The translations under genes and the position numbers were made by a program. A DNA stretch of 64,000 nt from an uncultured Chthonomonas sp. (GTDB taxonomy: Bacteria > Armatimonadota > Chthonomonadetes > Chthonomonadales > Chthonomonadaceae): contig CAIONQ010000029.1 in NCBI GenBank assembly GCA_903859705.1, forward strand, positions 1 to 64,000, read 5' to 3'. Numbering within the stretch: the first letter of the stretch is position 1; every line of letters starts with the position of its first letter. Below are positions 18,733-27,515 of the stretch, one piece after another. The notes beneath the pieces are model-generated. The model did no database searches and was not told the origin of the DNA. It saw only the letters and a list, made by a program, of their open reading frames with translations.

Positions 18733-19220
18733 ACTGACATGAAATACTGGTTTGATGACGACTGAAATATAGTACCCGCTGGTGCAACTGCATTGTTATT
18801 AAGCAATACCTAAACTGGCCGTATTAATATCAGTATCAATGATGCGGAACTAATGCAGGCACATCGGTAAGAAAACCCGGACTCAGGGGTATACTGAAGA
18901 GGCTGTGTTGGCAAAGTCTGTGCAATACACTGACTTTATACGTCCAGAGGACCAATCTACTCAAAATGTGTTCTGACCCCAGTCATAGTACCTGCGGTCG
19001 TCTTACCTGCGGAGCAACTGCAGGCATGCGGCTTCGGGGTTCCATCTGACCCTCCTGATTTACCTCCGGAGCGTCAGCCGTAACCCGGCCGTACCGCTCC
19101 ATTGCTCCCTTACCTGACGACCTGCCTGATCCCCAATGCGCCGTACATTCGCGGGCCGCATCCGTATGGATACGCCTGCCTGACCGCGCAACGCACTACC
19201 ACGAATCAGGAGGAGTACCC
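18733..19220 (+). promoter_or_regulatory. Long leader before the Nramp-related gene, possibly structured
   Basis: No gene seen. The 300 bases before the transporter contain near-repeats TTACCTGCGGAGC and TTACCTCCGGAGC. An ACCCC/GGGGT pair encloses GC-rich sub-hairpins at about 18976-19041. AGGAGGAG directly precedes the ATG. I could not match it to the yybP-ykoY, M-box or NiCo metal riboswitch consensus sequences as I remember them. Confidence 0.35.
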
Positions 19221-20492
19221 ATGCTCCCAGGAAAGGTGAAGCAGCGGTTCTTATCAAGCCGCCTGTTCTATTTCATAGGATTACTCGGCCCGGGTATTAT
19301 TGCGGCCAATGCGGATAACGACGCCAGCGGAATCTTCGGATATTCGCAGGCGGGCGCGCAGTATCGCTACGCCATGCTTTGGGTGCTGGTACTTTCTACG
19401 ATAGCACTGGGAGTTGCTCAGGAGATATGCGCCCGTATGGGCGCCATAACCGGTAAGGGGCTTGCAGATCTCATTCGTGAAGAGTACGGCGTAAAGGTAA
19501 CGCTTTTTGCCATCATTACTCTGCTAATCGCCAATTTTGCCACTACCGTTTCGGAATTTGCGGGCATACTGGCGGCTGTTGAACTTTTTGTTGGCCCTCG
19601 GGCACGGTACCTTGTACTGCCCGCAGTAGGGGTGTTGGTGTGGCTGATTGTGGCCAAGGGCTCTTACAAGCGTGTAGAGAAAATACTTCTCGCCGCCTCG
19701 CTTATCTATCTCTTGTACATCGGAAGCGCGTTTTTATCTCATCCTCACTGGCCAACAGTGTTAAAAGAGACCCTTGTGCCAGATCTGAGCCATGTTTCTC
19801 CCATTCGGGATTACGTGTTTATGATCATCAATGTGGTTGGCACCACTATCACACCCTGGGGGCAGTTCTACATTCAATCCTCGGTGCGAGATAAGGGTGT
19901 AAAGCCCGAGCATTATCGAGAAACACGTATCGATGTGCTATTCGGGGCGTTCTTCACCAACTTCATTGCCTTCTTTATTATTGTGGCCTGCGGCGCAACG
20001 CTGTATGAGCATGGAATTCACACACTGAACGATGCCGGGGAAGCCGCCAAAGCTCTTGTACCTCTGGCCGGTAAGTGGGCGGGGGTTATGTTTGCAGTTG
20101 GGCTTTTCAATGCATCTTGCTTTGGGGCCATCACAGTGCCGCTATCTACTGCTTACGCAGTAACTGAGGCACTGGGATCTGAAAGCGCCATGGGAAGGCG
20201 CGCTCGTGAGGCACCCCTATTCCTGGGCACATACACGCTACTTATAATCCTGGCTGTGCTGGTGGTAACTCTGTTTCCAACCAACCTGGGCATGCTAATT
20301 ATCCTGCCGAACATTGTGGGCGCAGTGTTATTGCCAATTATCCTGATACTGATGCTGAAACTTGTTAATGATAAGCGGATAATGGGGGATATGGTGAACA
20401 CGCGCGCATTTAATATTGTGGCGTGGACTACCACTGTGGTACTTATAGTTCTCTCGGTAATCTTGCTGGTTACAAATCTACTACCACACTAA
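19221..20492 (+). CDS. Nramp-related metal transporter with altered metal site
   Basis: A 423-aa integral membrane protein with about eleven transmembrane segments and Nramp-family landmarks: GPGIIAANADND, SQAGAQY, and AQEICARMGAITGKGL. In canonical Nramp, transmembrane segment 1 (TM1) has DPGN and TM6 has MPH. Here alignment through QAGAQ gives D34-A-S-G and T211-P-W. The aspartate is kept, but the TM1 asparagine and the TM6 methionine are lost. Loss of the methionine is characteristic of Nramp-related magnesium transporters (NRMT), so Mg or Mn uptake is more likely than iron. The SD is AGGAGGAG. It converges with the transferase gene. Confidence 0.85.
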   Translation: MLPGKVKQRFLSSRLFYFIGLLGPGIIAANADNDASGIFGYSQAGAQYRYAMLWVLVLSTIALGVAQEICARMGAITGKGLADLIREEYGVKVTLFAIITLLIANFATTVSEFAGILAAVELFVGPRARYLVLPAVGVLVWLIVAKGSYKRVEKILLAASLIYLLYIGSAFLSHPHWPTVLKETLVPDLSHVSPIRDYVFMIINVVGTTITPWGQFYIQSSVRDKGVKPEHYRETRIDVLFGAFFTNFIAFFIIVACGATLYEHGIHTLNDAGEAAKALVPLAGKWAGVMFAVGLFNASCFGAITVPLSTAYAVTEALGSESAMGRRAREAPLFLGTYTLLIILAVLVVTLFPTNLGMLIILPNIVGAVLLPIILILMLKLVNDKRIMGDMVNTRAFNIVAWTTTVVLIVLSVILLVTNLLPH

Positions 20493-20516
20493 TAACAAAG
20501 GCAGCAGTGCCGGTGG

Positions 20517-21563
20517 CTATGGTGCTTTTGTGCCAGAAGTGTGTGCCGAGCCCGGTGTTTTTGGTGCCACCGCAGGGCGCTGTGCGTGGAATAGCGTAAG
20601 CGCAATCGTGCACAAAATGGCTGTAACTCCGTAAATGCACCACACAACCTGCCGCTGCGTTAGCCCCCGTGCTAGAAGCCTGTGATGCAGATGCCGCTTA
20701 TCTGCCTGTGTTAGGGGGGCGCCTTCAACAAATCGCCTACCCAGAACATGGGCATAATCAAAAATAGGTACACCCATCACAAATACTGGCACAACAAAAC
20801 TCACAGCAGCGGCGGCTTTAAAGGCACCGAGGATAGAGATGGCTGCGAGGATGAAGCCAAGCAGCCAGGATCCGATGGTACCCATTATGATTTTTGCAGG
20901 GTTGTAGTTATAACGCAGAAACCCAATGCATGCGCCAGTGAGGGCGGCAGCTATGAGCGCAAGGGTTGCGAACTCTGGCCTGTGAAGCTGAACAGATACT
21001 ATGGCCAGGGAGGAAGCGCAGATAGCGCACACACCGGCGGCCAACCCATCTAACCCATCGATGGCGTCCACCGTTTTGGTAACCACAAACACCCACACTA
21101 CCGTTATAAAAACAGAAAGCCCCACGCTTAAAGGGTGCCAGCTGAAGCTGCTGGTAAATGGCAGCACATTGCCAAGCCCCTCTATACGCACTCCAAAAGC
21201 ACACAAGATAAGCCCACTGCCAGCAATAGCAAGTGCCTGCCACTTCGCCTTCAGGTTTTTAAAATCATCCACCAGGCCAACAAGGCACAAAAACAGGGCT
21301 GCAACCAGTATGCCAATAACCTGCATGCTCCATGTATGTTGGCCGGGTCGGCTAAATTGCCGAACAGAAACCGCGAATATCACCGAGCAAAAGAAACCAA
21401 CAGCTATTGCAACACCGCCAGCGCGCGGTATAGGCATGACGTTGACACGGCGCGCTTCGGGCTGATCGATAGCGCCCATCTTTTCCGACCAGCGCTTAAC
21501 GGCTGGCGTTACCGCCATCGTGATCAACGCAGCTATGAGTGCCGCGACTAAAATCCCGGGCAT
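20517..21563 (-). CDS. WecA/TagO-type undecaprenyl-phosphate sugar-1-phosphate transferase
   Basis: A 348-aa membrane enzyme of glycosyltransferase family 4 (MraY/WecA superfamily). It moves a UDP-linked HexNAc-1-phosphate, usually GlcNAc, to undecaprenyl phosphate, starting surface polysaccharide synthesis. Landmarks are IPRAGGVAI after DQPEARRVN, the DDFKNLKAKW acidic motif, VDAIDGLDGLAAG and the HHRLLARGLT cytoplasmic loop. About ten hydrophobic segments are present. ATG 21563 is set by GAGGAG eight bases upstream. It is the WecA/TagO/WbpL type rather than MraY. No glycan cluster surrounds it. Confidence 0.88.
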   Translation of the reverse strand: MPGILVAALIAALITMAVTPAVKRWSEKMGAIDQPEARRVNVMPIPRAGGVAIAVGFFCSVIFAVSVRQFSRPGQHTWSMQVIGILVAALFLCLVGLVDDFKNLKAKWQALAIAGSGLILCAFGVRIEGLGNVLPFTSSFSWHPLSVGLSVFITVVWVFVVTKTVDAIDGLDGLAAGVCAICASSLAIVSVQLHRPEFATLALIAAALTGACIGFLRYNYNPAKIIMGTIGSWLLGFILAAISILGAFKAAAAVSFVVPVFVMGVPIFDYAHVLGRRFVEGAPLTQADKRHLHHRLLARGLTQRQVVWCIYGVTAILCTIALTLFHAQRPAVAPKTPGSAHTSGTKAP

Positions 21564-21653
21564 TCCCGGCGCTCCTCTCAACCTGCCTTGCACAAAACAC
21601 GCTTGGCAGCAGTCGGTAGTGACATAGTTACCCTGAAACCAATACCGGAAGTT

Positions 21654-22508
21654 CTACCTTACGGCACCAGGATCAGGGGGTGTGATCTGCGGAGTAGCGC
21701 CTGCCGGAGGCTTGAAATCGAACAGATCGTCGGAAACCGCTGCATTGGGAGTAATGGCGGTAAACACGCAGCGTAACGTAAGCGTTACCGGGCGTGTTTT
21801 TATAGTTTCAATACCATCCTGAATTACGCGGTACTTCTGCGTTAGGCCAGGTGTTTGCTGTTCCAGCTTATAAAGCAACAGCGATTTGCGATCTATCCAC
21901 CATGTCCACTGTGAAACGGATTTCCCGGGCAGCGTTGCCGTAACTATATATACCGGGTGGCCATTGAGTAGCGCTGGCGGCTTCAGCTGAAAAGCTGTTA
22001 GCCGAGAGGGAATAGCAGCCTTGCTAATGCCATACAGTGGATCGAAACATGCGGCAGTGCTAGCTTGCTTATAAAGCACTGGAAGCATTGTTTCCATGGT
22101 AGGCTGTGCCGGTACTGTCCAGTACTTAGAAATCAGGCTGTCAAACACTCCGATTTCTGTTGCATTGCTCCAAACTGTTCTGCTACCCACCGGGGCCGTA
22201 TAATCCAGCCGAAGCCGGTTTGGGCGCCGGAACCGCATAAGGGCAGTGGTGCCGGTTTGTTTTAGTACCTTGCCAGTAGCTGCACTCATCAATACAGAAT
22301 CTACGCTGGATTTGCCTTCATAGCTCTGCATGGAGCCATAAGTGGCAAAGCATTTCTGCAGTATCTGCTTGGGATCTGAAAGTTGCTGTGCGTGTGCCTG
22401 CCCGGCAACACAGAGATTTAGCAACACTGCTGTGAGGATAGCAGTTGCACCCCAAATTCGATTGTGATATTGTGCGGAGGATGGATGGCGCATGAGCACT
22501 CGGTTCAT
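21654..22508 (-). CDS. LolA-like/DUF2092 periplasmic protein
   Basis: A 284-aa exported protein. After a signal peptide ending QAHAQ come SDPKQILQKCFATYGSMQSY, RFRRPNRLRLDY, then WWIDRKSLLLYKLEQ. These are the order and spacing typical of the half-barrel LolA/LolB-like and DUF2092 proteins that carry lipoproteins or lipids in the periplasm. A Pro-rich end follows. It supports a diderm envelope. No SD was found at ATG 22508. It precedes the polyprenyl-phosphate transferase gene on the same strand. Confidence 0.75.
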   Translation of the reverse strand: MNRVLMRHPSSAQYHNRIWGATAILTAVLLNLCVAGQAHAQQLSDPKQILQKCFATYGSMQSYEGKSSVDSVLMSAATGKVLKQTGTTALMRFRRPNRLRLDYTAPVGSRTVWSNATEIGVFDSLISKYWTVPAQPTMETMLPVLYKQASTAACFDPLYGISKAAIPSRLTAFQLKPPALLNGHPVYIVTATLPGKSVSQWTWWIDRKSLLLYKLEQQTPGLTQKYRVIQDGIETIKTRPVTLTLRCVFTAITPNAAVSDDLFDFKPPAGATPQITPPDPGAVR

Positions 22509-22815
22509 CAGCGGGTGGCTTTATTTTTAGAACTGCCTGTTGGCCGGTGTTAACCCAGGGTGGGATTTTCAGCTATAGGTGGGCTGTCGCGCCAGGGTAG
22601 ATGTACCCGGAACCTCGAAATAGGCGTTGTTGGGCCAGCGCCAGCCGCAACAGTATATCAGAGCCCGGCTTGCAACGTCAACTTTGCTGCCAGTTAACAT
22701 GCCAGCGGTTGAGGTGCAGGGTTCATGGGCAGGGAAGCATGATCCAGGCGTCGAATTGCCTTACGCCGGTGCAGGATGCACCGCACTAACATTGCTGCCC
22801 GAGAGCACGTTGGTT
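22509..22815. other. Divergent intergenic region
   Basis: Lies between the leftward LolA-like gene and the rightward membrane protein gene. The rightward reading frame stays open back to 22627, but that extension (Cys/Gln/Pro-rich) does not look like protein and has no SD. No promoter was assigned with confidence. Confidence 0.4.
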
Positions 22816-23571
22816 ATGAGCGCAAAGAGCAATAGAACACAAACCGTAGCAGGGATGCTTACAGAAGCGCTGGGAGCTGAGTATCGGCGCGATAGATCGT
22901 GGTCGACCTGCATGCGGGCTGCAGCTACAACTTGCGCTGGCCTTGGTTCGCTGGCGCTCTTTCAGATGCTGATACAGTTGGTGATCCGCGGTGGCATCGG
23001 TTTCATGTCACCCCTTATCCCTGTTTCAGCCATACTTTTTTTCGCAGCCAATGAGTTTCGCAATGCTTACTTGCGGCGCAAGGCACACCAGGCCGATATG
23101 CTGCAAAGGCTGGCCGATAACCCGCATGCCTTTGGAGTGGCACTTAGCCTGTTACACAACGAACAAGAGCCAGAGGTAACTGCTGCGGCGCTCAAAGCCG
23201 TTGCGTGTTACCTTACATCTCCTATGGATGTAACACTTACGTTTGCGCAACGCAGGGTACTTGGGCAGCTGTTGCTGGCGTGGGAACCGGGTTCGGCAGC
23301 ACGGCTTGTCACCACAATTGCAATGGTGGGAGATGAAGAATCCGTTAAGGAACTTGGCAGCTTCGCCGCGATGGTAGATAATGAGGATGGGCTGCGGGCG
23401 GAAGCACTGGCTGCTCGAGATTGCCTGTTGCATCGCCTGGAAAGCGAGCAGCACAAAGGCACGTTGCTGCGGCACGGCGATGGGCAAGATGCAGAACGGG
23501 ATAGAACGACGCTGGTTAGGCCCACTGCAAATGCCGATGACGCTGCACAGCAGACTACATTTGTGCCATAA
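22816..23571 (+). CDS. Membrane protein with HEAT-like helical repeats
   Basis: A 251-aa protein of unknown function. Two hydrophobic segments (LGSLALFQMLIQLVIRGGIG and a 15-residue segment ending AILFFAANEF) are followed by a cytoplasmic all-helical region. Its units ADNPHAFGVALSLLHNEQE, VTAAALKAVACYL and LLAWEPGSAARLVTTIAMVG resemble HEAT/armadillo repeats. The C-terminal tail is charged. ATG 22816 is chosen because the longer frame has no SD and poor composition. It probably leads an operon with the oxidoreductase and NAD kinase genes. Confidence 0.6.
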   Translation: MSAKSNRTQTVAGMLTEALGAEYRRDRSWSTCMRAAATTCAGLGSLALFQMLIQLVIRGGIGFMSPLIPVSAILFFAANEFRNAYLRRKAHQADMLQRLADNPHAFGVALSLLHNEQEPEVTAAALKAVACYLTSPMDVTLTFAQRRVLGQLLLAWEPGSAARLVTTIAMVGDEESVKELGSFAAMVDNEDGLRAEALAARDCLLHRLESEQHKGTLLRHGDGQDAERDRTTLVRPTANADDAAQQTTFVP

Positions 23572-23615
23572 CGGCGCACAATGTTTGTGAGAACGGGTTG
23601 GGGAGAGTTATCTGG

Positions 23616-24644
23616 ATGTCGTTGGTTTTAAGGGCGGGGCTTATAGGCTGCGGTGGAATGGGGCGCGAGCATCTGAAGATACTTGCGTCTATTGAAGGGG
23701 TACAAATCGCCGGAGTGTGCGATTCCCGAGAAGAATCTGCCCGAAGCGCCGGGCAGGATTTTGGTGTGCCTTTTTGGACAGATCTGGAAGCATTTCTGGA
23801 TGAAGCAGGTATAGATGCATTACATATCTGCTCGCCAACCGGCATGCACGGCCTGCAGGGAATTGCGGCCGCAAAACGTGGCATTCACATTCTCTCTGAA
23901 AAACCGCTGGATATCCACCTGGATACGGTGGATGCACTCATTGCCGAGTGTGATAAAACGGGCGCTCTGTTGGGGTGCATTTTTCAGCGCCGAGCCTTCC
24001 CAGCGGCGCGTGCCGTGTATGAAAGTATCGCCGATGGTTCTATGGGCAAGATTCTATCTTGCAGCGTCTCTGTAAAGTGGTATCGGAGCCAGGAATACTA
24101 TAATCAGGATAGCTGGCGCGGAACCTGGAGCCTTGATGGCGGCGCGTTGGCGAACCAGGGTATTCACTCTCTGGATCAAATGGTGTGGCTTGCCGGCCCA
24201 GTAGAAGAGGTGGAGTACGCGCACCTGGATACTGTGGCGCATGATATAGAGGTTGAAGATTTTGCCCTGGTGGTGGTGCGGTTTGCCAATGGCGCACGCG
24301 GAACCATAGAGGCTACCACTTGCTGCCGGCCAGATCTTGCCACGCGTGTAGAGATATATGGCACAAATGGCTCGGCCGCGCTGGATGATGCGCGGGTGAT
24401 ACGCTTTGGCATTGGTGGCGAAGATCGCTTGCAGGGGCTGTTAGATCATGGCGTACTTACCGGTGGTGGGGCAGACCCATGGGCAATCAGCCTTGCCGGG
24501 CATCAAATACAGATTGCCGACTTCTACCAGGCAATTCGAGATAAGCGGCCGCCCATGGTAGATGGCAGAGAGGCCAGAATGTCTGTAGATTTGCTGGATA
24601 AGATATATCGTAAGGCCAGGCCAGGAGCAATTCGGGGGCACTGA
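23616..24644 (+). CDS. Gfo/Idh/MocA-family NAD(P)-dependent oxidoreductase
   Basis: A 342-aa enzyme. The N-terminal Rossmann fold has GLIGCGGMGREH, and HICSPTGMHG and LSEKPLD contain the family EKP lysine thought to take part in catalysis. The C-terminal domain carries GGALANQGIHSLDQM, whose His lies at the active site. Members oxidise or reduce sugars and inositols; the substrate cannot be read here. ATG 23616 is preferred over an upstream TTG because GGAG lies ten bases before it. NAD kinase follows 68 bases downstream. Confidence 0.9.
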   Translation: MSLVLRAGLIGCGGMGREHLKILASIEGVQIAGVCDSREESARSAGQDFGVPFWTDLEAFLDEAGIDALHICSPTGMHGLQGIAAAKRGIHILSEKPLDIHLDTVDALIAECDKTGALLGCIFQRRAFPAARAVYESIADGSMGKILSCSVSVKWYRSQEYYNQDSWRGTWSLDGGALANQGIHSLDQMVWLAGPVEEVEYAHLDTVAHDIEVEDFALVVVRFANGARGTIEATTCCRPDLATRVEIYGTNGSAALDDARVIRFGIGGEDRLQGLLDHGVLTGGGADPWAISLAGHQIQIADFYQAIRDKRPPMVDGREARMSVDLLDKIYRKARPGAIRGH

Positions 24645-24712
24645 TCTGCTTTGCCGGGCCATAACTTACAAACTCTTCATGCATTTGGTTTGGCGGGAGA
24701 TGATACAAAACC

Positions 24713-25576
24713 ATGTGCCAGGTAGCCGGAGTGGTGGTGCATCGAACACGGCATGAGGTCGGGGGCAGTGCCTTAGAGCTCATTGCCTGGTTTCAACAGC
24801 GCGGGATAGGTGTTAGGCTGGATGCGGAAACCGCTGAACGGCTTGAGCGCCCGGATTTATGGTGCGGGGATAACGGGTGGGGAGATACCACTTTTATTGT
24901 AACCCTGGGCGGCGACGGCACCATATTAACCGCCGCTCGCAGCGCTGCAATTGCCGGAATTCCAATTCTGGGCGTACATATGGGGCGATTTGGGTTTATT
25001 GCAGAAACACACCCATCAGAGCTATACCAGCACCTGGAGCGTGTGTTGGATGGCCATATGCAACTGGAAGAGCGCATGATGGTGCAGGCAGATGTTTATC
25101 GGGATGGTTTTTGCGTTAACAGCCAGTTTGGACTGAACGATGCACTGGTTAAGAGCCGCGCATCGCAATTGCTTCAGATAAAGACTCGCCTTGCGCGCTC
25201 TGATTTTGCAACCTATTTTGCAGATGGCATTATAGTTTCCACCCCAACTGGTTCTACGGCATATTCTCTATCTGCCGGGGGGCCGTTAGTGGCACCCACC
25301 GTACAGGCAATGATAATTACACCCATTTGCCCTCACACTCTGAGCGCGCGCCCCATGGTGGTGCCAAGTGAAGAGGTGGTTGAGATAGAGATAGAAACAG
25401 ATAGCGCAGATGTTGCGCTGGCTGTAGATGGCGTAGATCCGTTTGCACTTGAGAGCGGTGATAGAATAGTAATCCGCAAATCAAGCTGTGTTACGCAACT
25501 AATAGTGCTGGATCACACTACTTTTTACCGCAAGGTGCGCAATCGCTACCTGTATGGTGAGCGCCTCAATGAGTAA
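24713..25576 (+). CDS. nadK: NAD kinase
   Basis: A 287-aa ATP-NAD kinase, making NADP from NAD. The diagnostic TLGGDGTIL (GGDG at 66-69) is followed by GVHMGRFGF, and TPTGSTAYSLSAGGPLV forms the NAD-binding site. DAVDG-type sequence (ALAVDGVDPF) comes later. Length and order fit bacterial NadK. The N-terminus (MCQVAGVVVHR) is close to the usual start, although the SD (GGGAG) is some 13 bases upstream. It lies behind an NAD(P)-dependent oxidoreductase and converges with the GNAT fusion gene. Confidence 0.93.
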   Translation: MCQVAGVVVHRTRHEVGGSALELIAWFQQRGIGVRLDAETAERLERPDLWCGDNGWGDTTFIVTLGGDGTILTAARSAAIAGIPILGVHMGRFGFIAETHPSELYQHLERVLDGHMQLEERMMVQADVYRDGFCVNSQFGLNDALVKSRASQLLQIKTRLARSDFATYFADGIIVSTPTGSTAYSLSAGGPLVAPTVQAMIITPICPHTLSARPMVVPSEEVVEIEIETDSADVALAVDGVDPFALESGDRIVIRKSSCVTQLIVLDHTTFYRKVRNRYLYGERLNE

Positions 25577-25590
25577 ACAGCCGCTAAAGG

Positions 25591-26628
25591 TTATTCCGGC
25601 GGCGGGGCGGCCATCTGCAGGGCGGTGCTTAGTAGGGCGCGATGCCCCTGCCAGTAGGCCTCCACACTTACGGGCAAGCTTGTGTAGTTGAGGTGCCACA
25701 GGGCACCCGCATCAAACGTTTTTTCAATCTGAATGGTAAAAGGCTGTTCCATCGCCTCACCGGGTGCAAGCTCCCAGCTAAAGGTGCGCGTAATGTTGGA
25801 TGCTGGGCCACTAATCCTAACACCTGGCGGCAGAACGGCCTGAAAAACCCCGCTCTCTGCGCGCCTGCCCCGGTTTTCTGCAGTAATCGTTAGCTCTACA
25901 TGGTGCCCGGGTTCTATATCCAGAAGTTTCTCCGAATCCAGGGCAAATGCCAGAGATCGGTCTCCTTCCCCTACACTCCATTCACATCCGCTAATTACGG
26001 GCGCAAGGCCATCGCTATCGGATTGGGAAGCGCCACTTTCAAGCCTGAGGCGCAGAAAATCATCAGTAACGTAGGCATGCCACTCCATGTTCCAAACGCG
26101 CTCGTGCCCGGGAACGGGGGTGCAATGGTACTGGTTTAGTGGGTGAATACGTTTGTATGCCGCCAACAGAGGGTAATCGATAAGCTTTACCATACGCAGC
26201 ATTTTGCCGTGGGCAGTGGGCACCCAACCCTCGCCAGAGTAGAGGCGATGTGCGCCCGTGTTATCGATTTCCGTCTGTAGAAACAGGGCAGAAAATCCCA
26301 GCCTTGCGGCTTCTTGCTGGCCGGCCTGTGTAAGTTTTTCGCCCAGCCCCAGGCGCCTGTAATCCTGCCGCACGCACAGATTAACCAGCTCGGCAAACGG
26401 CGGTACGTAGGCTTCCAGGCCGATGCGGCCGGCAATAACGCCATCCACTTCTGCTACAATCTCCTTAAAATAGTGGCTCTCTACCCAATCGGTATCTGGA
26501 ACGGGCCACCAGCGGTGCTGTTCTGGAGCATCTTTCCAGCCAACAGCCCACTGCACCTGGCGTGCTTCAAAGCTATCCCTATCGGTGCCGGGACGAATTA
26601 CAATATGCGCATCATTACAAGAATCCAT
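25591..26628 (-). CDS. GNAT acetyltransferase fused to a C-terminal beta-sandwich domain
   Basis: A 345-aa two-domain protein. Residues 1-170 are a GNAT domain: LVNLCVRQDYRRLGLGEKL gives motif A (RRLGLG), then FLQTEIDNTGAHRLYSGEGW. Residues about 225-335 (HHVELTITAENRGRRAESG, VRISGPASNIT, APGEAMEQPFTIQIE) read as an immunoglobulin- or CARDB-like sandwich such as is used to bind surfaces or glycans. A cytoplasmic acetyltransferase with this tail is unusual. AAGAGG precedes the ATG. The HUMPS-family gene ends 35 bases upstream on the same strand, so they probably form an operon. Confidence 0.75.
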   Translation of the reverse strand: MDSCNDAHIVIRPGTDRDSFEARQVQWAVGWKDAPEQHRWWPVPDTDWVESHYFKEIVAEVDGVIAGRIGLEAYVPPFAELVNLCVRQDYRRLGLGEKLTQAGQQEAARLGFSALFLQTEIDNTGAHRLYSGEGWVPTAHGKMLRMVKLIDYPLLAAYKRIHPLNQYHCTPVPGHERVWNMEWHAYVTDDFLRLRLESGASQSDSDGLAPVISGCEWSVGEGDRSLAFALDSEKLLDIEPGHHVELTITAENRGRRAESGVFQAVLPPGVRISGPASNITRTFSWELAPGEAMEQPFTIQIEKTFDAGALWHLNYTSLPVSVEAYWQGHRALLSTALQMAAPPPE

Positions 26629-26663
26629 ACGCCTCTTTCCAGATACTTAAGTAGGGCTGCGTT

Positions 26664-27320
26664 TCAGCCCTTAACAGCCTGCACATACTCTCTTAGAGCT
26701 GCTTCGGGATCTGCTGCCTTAATAAGCGGCATGCCAATAACAAAAACACTGGCACCCCTAGCGCGGGCACGCACTGCATCCTGCACACTCCAGGTTGCCG
26801 CACCTACCGGCACCGAAACAGCTGCCACCACGGCATCTAGATCGGCAACAGAATCGTACTGAGGGTCTTCTGTGCGTTGATCAGCACCCCAGTGAACGTA
26901 TACGGCATCTGCACCCATCTCTATTACCTGCTGAGCCCGCAGGGCAATATCTGGTGCAGCATACAGATCTACCATAAGTGTTACGCCAGAATCTACCGCT
27001 GCACGTGCAGCTTCCCGAATACTGGCATCGCTGGCCACGCCGCATATTGTGCAAACGCGCCCACCCTGATTGGCTGTTTCCAGTACATACTTACGCACAC
27101 CATCCATCATCTTGTAATCCGCTAGTACGGGTACCCCGGGAAACTCGCGGGCAAGGGCTCCTATTGCCTTTACACCTTCAAAGGTAATAAGCGGCGTGCC
27201 AGCCTCAAGCCAATCCACACCGGCCTTTACGGCAGCCTCGGCAATTTTCAATGCTTCATCAATGGTGAGAACGTCTATGGCTGCCTGAACGATGGGAGAT
27301 TGAATTGCGAGCTTTTCCAT
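26664..27320 (-). CDS. HUMPS-family decarboxylase/aldolase, 3-hexulose-6-phosphate synthase-like
   Basis: A 218-aa TIM-barrel protein of the orotidine-5'-phosphate decarboxylase superfamily. It opens with LAIQSPIVQAAIDVLTIDEAL, then WLEAGTPLI, the DxKxxD active site as ADYKMMDG, VHWGADQR and a phosphate-binding VFVIGMPLI end. These match HPS/KGPDC enzymes, which act on hexulose or keto-gulonate 6-phosphates. No 6-phospho-3-hexuloisomerase neighbour is present, so a formaldehyde-fixing role is unproven. ATG 27320 is set by GGAGA seven bases upstream; the longer frame is spurious. Confidence 0.82.
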   Translation of the reverse strand: MEKLAIQSPIVQAAIDVLTIDEALKIAEAAVKAGVDWLEAGTPLITFEGVKAIGALAREFPGVPVLADYKMMDGVRKYVLETANQGGRVCTICGVASDASIREAARAAVDSGVTLMVDLYAAPDIALRAQQVIEMGADAVYVHWGADQRTEDPQYDSVADLDAVVAAVSVPVGAATWSVQDAVRARARGASVFVIGMPLIKAADPEAALREYVQAVKG

Positions 27321-27486
27321 TTGATCTTCTCCGGTGAAAACCGCGGATGTTGAGTGCGCATGCAAGCGAAGCACAACGGGTTGAGTTGCAGATCTCTTAA
27401 GCAAACCTGGGGAGAATTCCTGCGGAACACGCATGCCTGCTGTAGTCGAGGGCAACAGACACATGCGTATGGAAGCCTGTGTTTGC

Positions 27487-27515
27487 TTGACAATCAGGGG
27501 CTGTACGACTATAAT
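27487..27515 (+). promoter_or_regulatory. Consensus sigma-70 promoter for secDF
   Basis: TTGACA at 27487-27492 and TATAAT at 27510-27515, separated by exactly 17 bases: a perfect match to the housekeeping consensus. It implies a leader of about 155 bases before secDF. I found no other feature in the 27321-27677 intergenic region, which is shared with the divergent HUMPS gene. Confidence 0.85.

Noticed and set aside
18733-19220. Known metal riboswitch (yybP-ykoY, M-box or NiCo)
   Set aside because: The conserved core sequences of these classes, as I know them, were not found on the plus strand.
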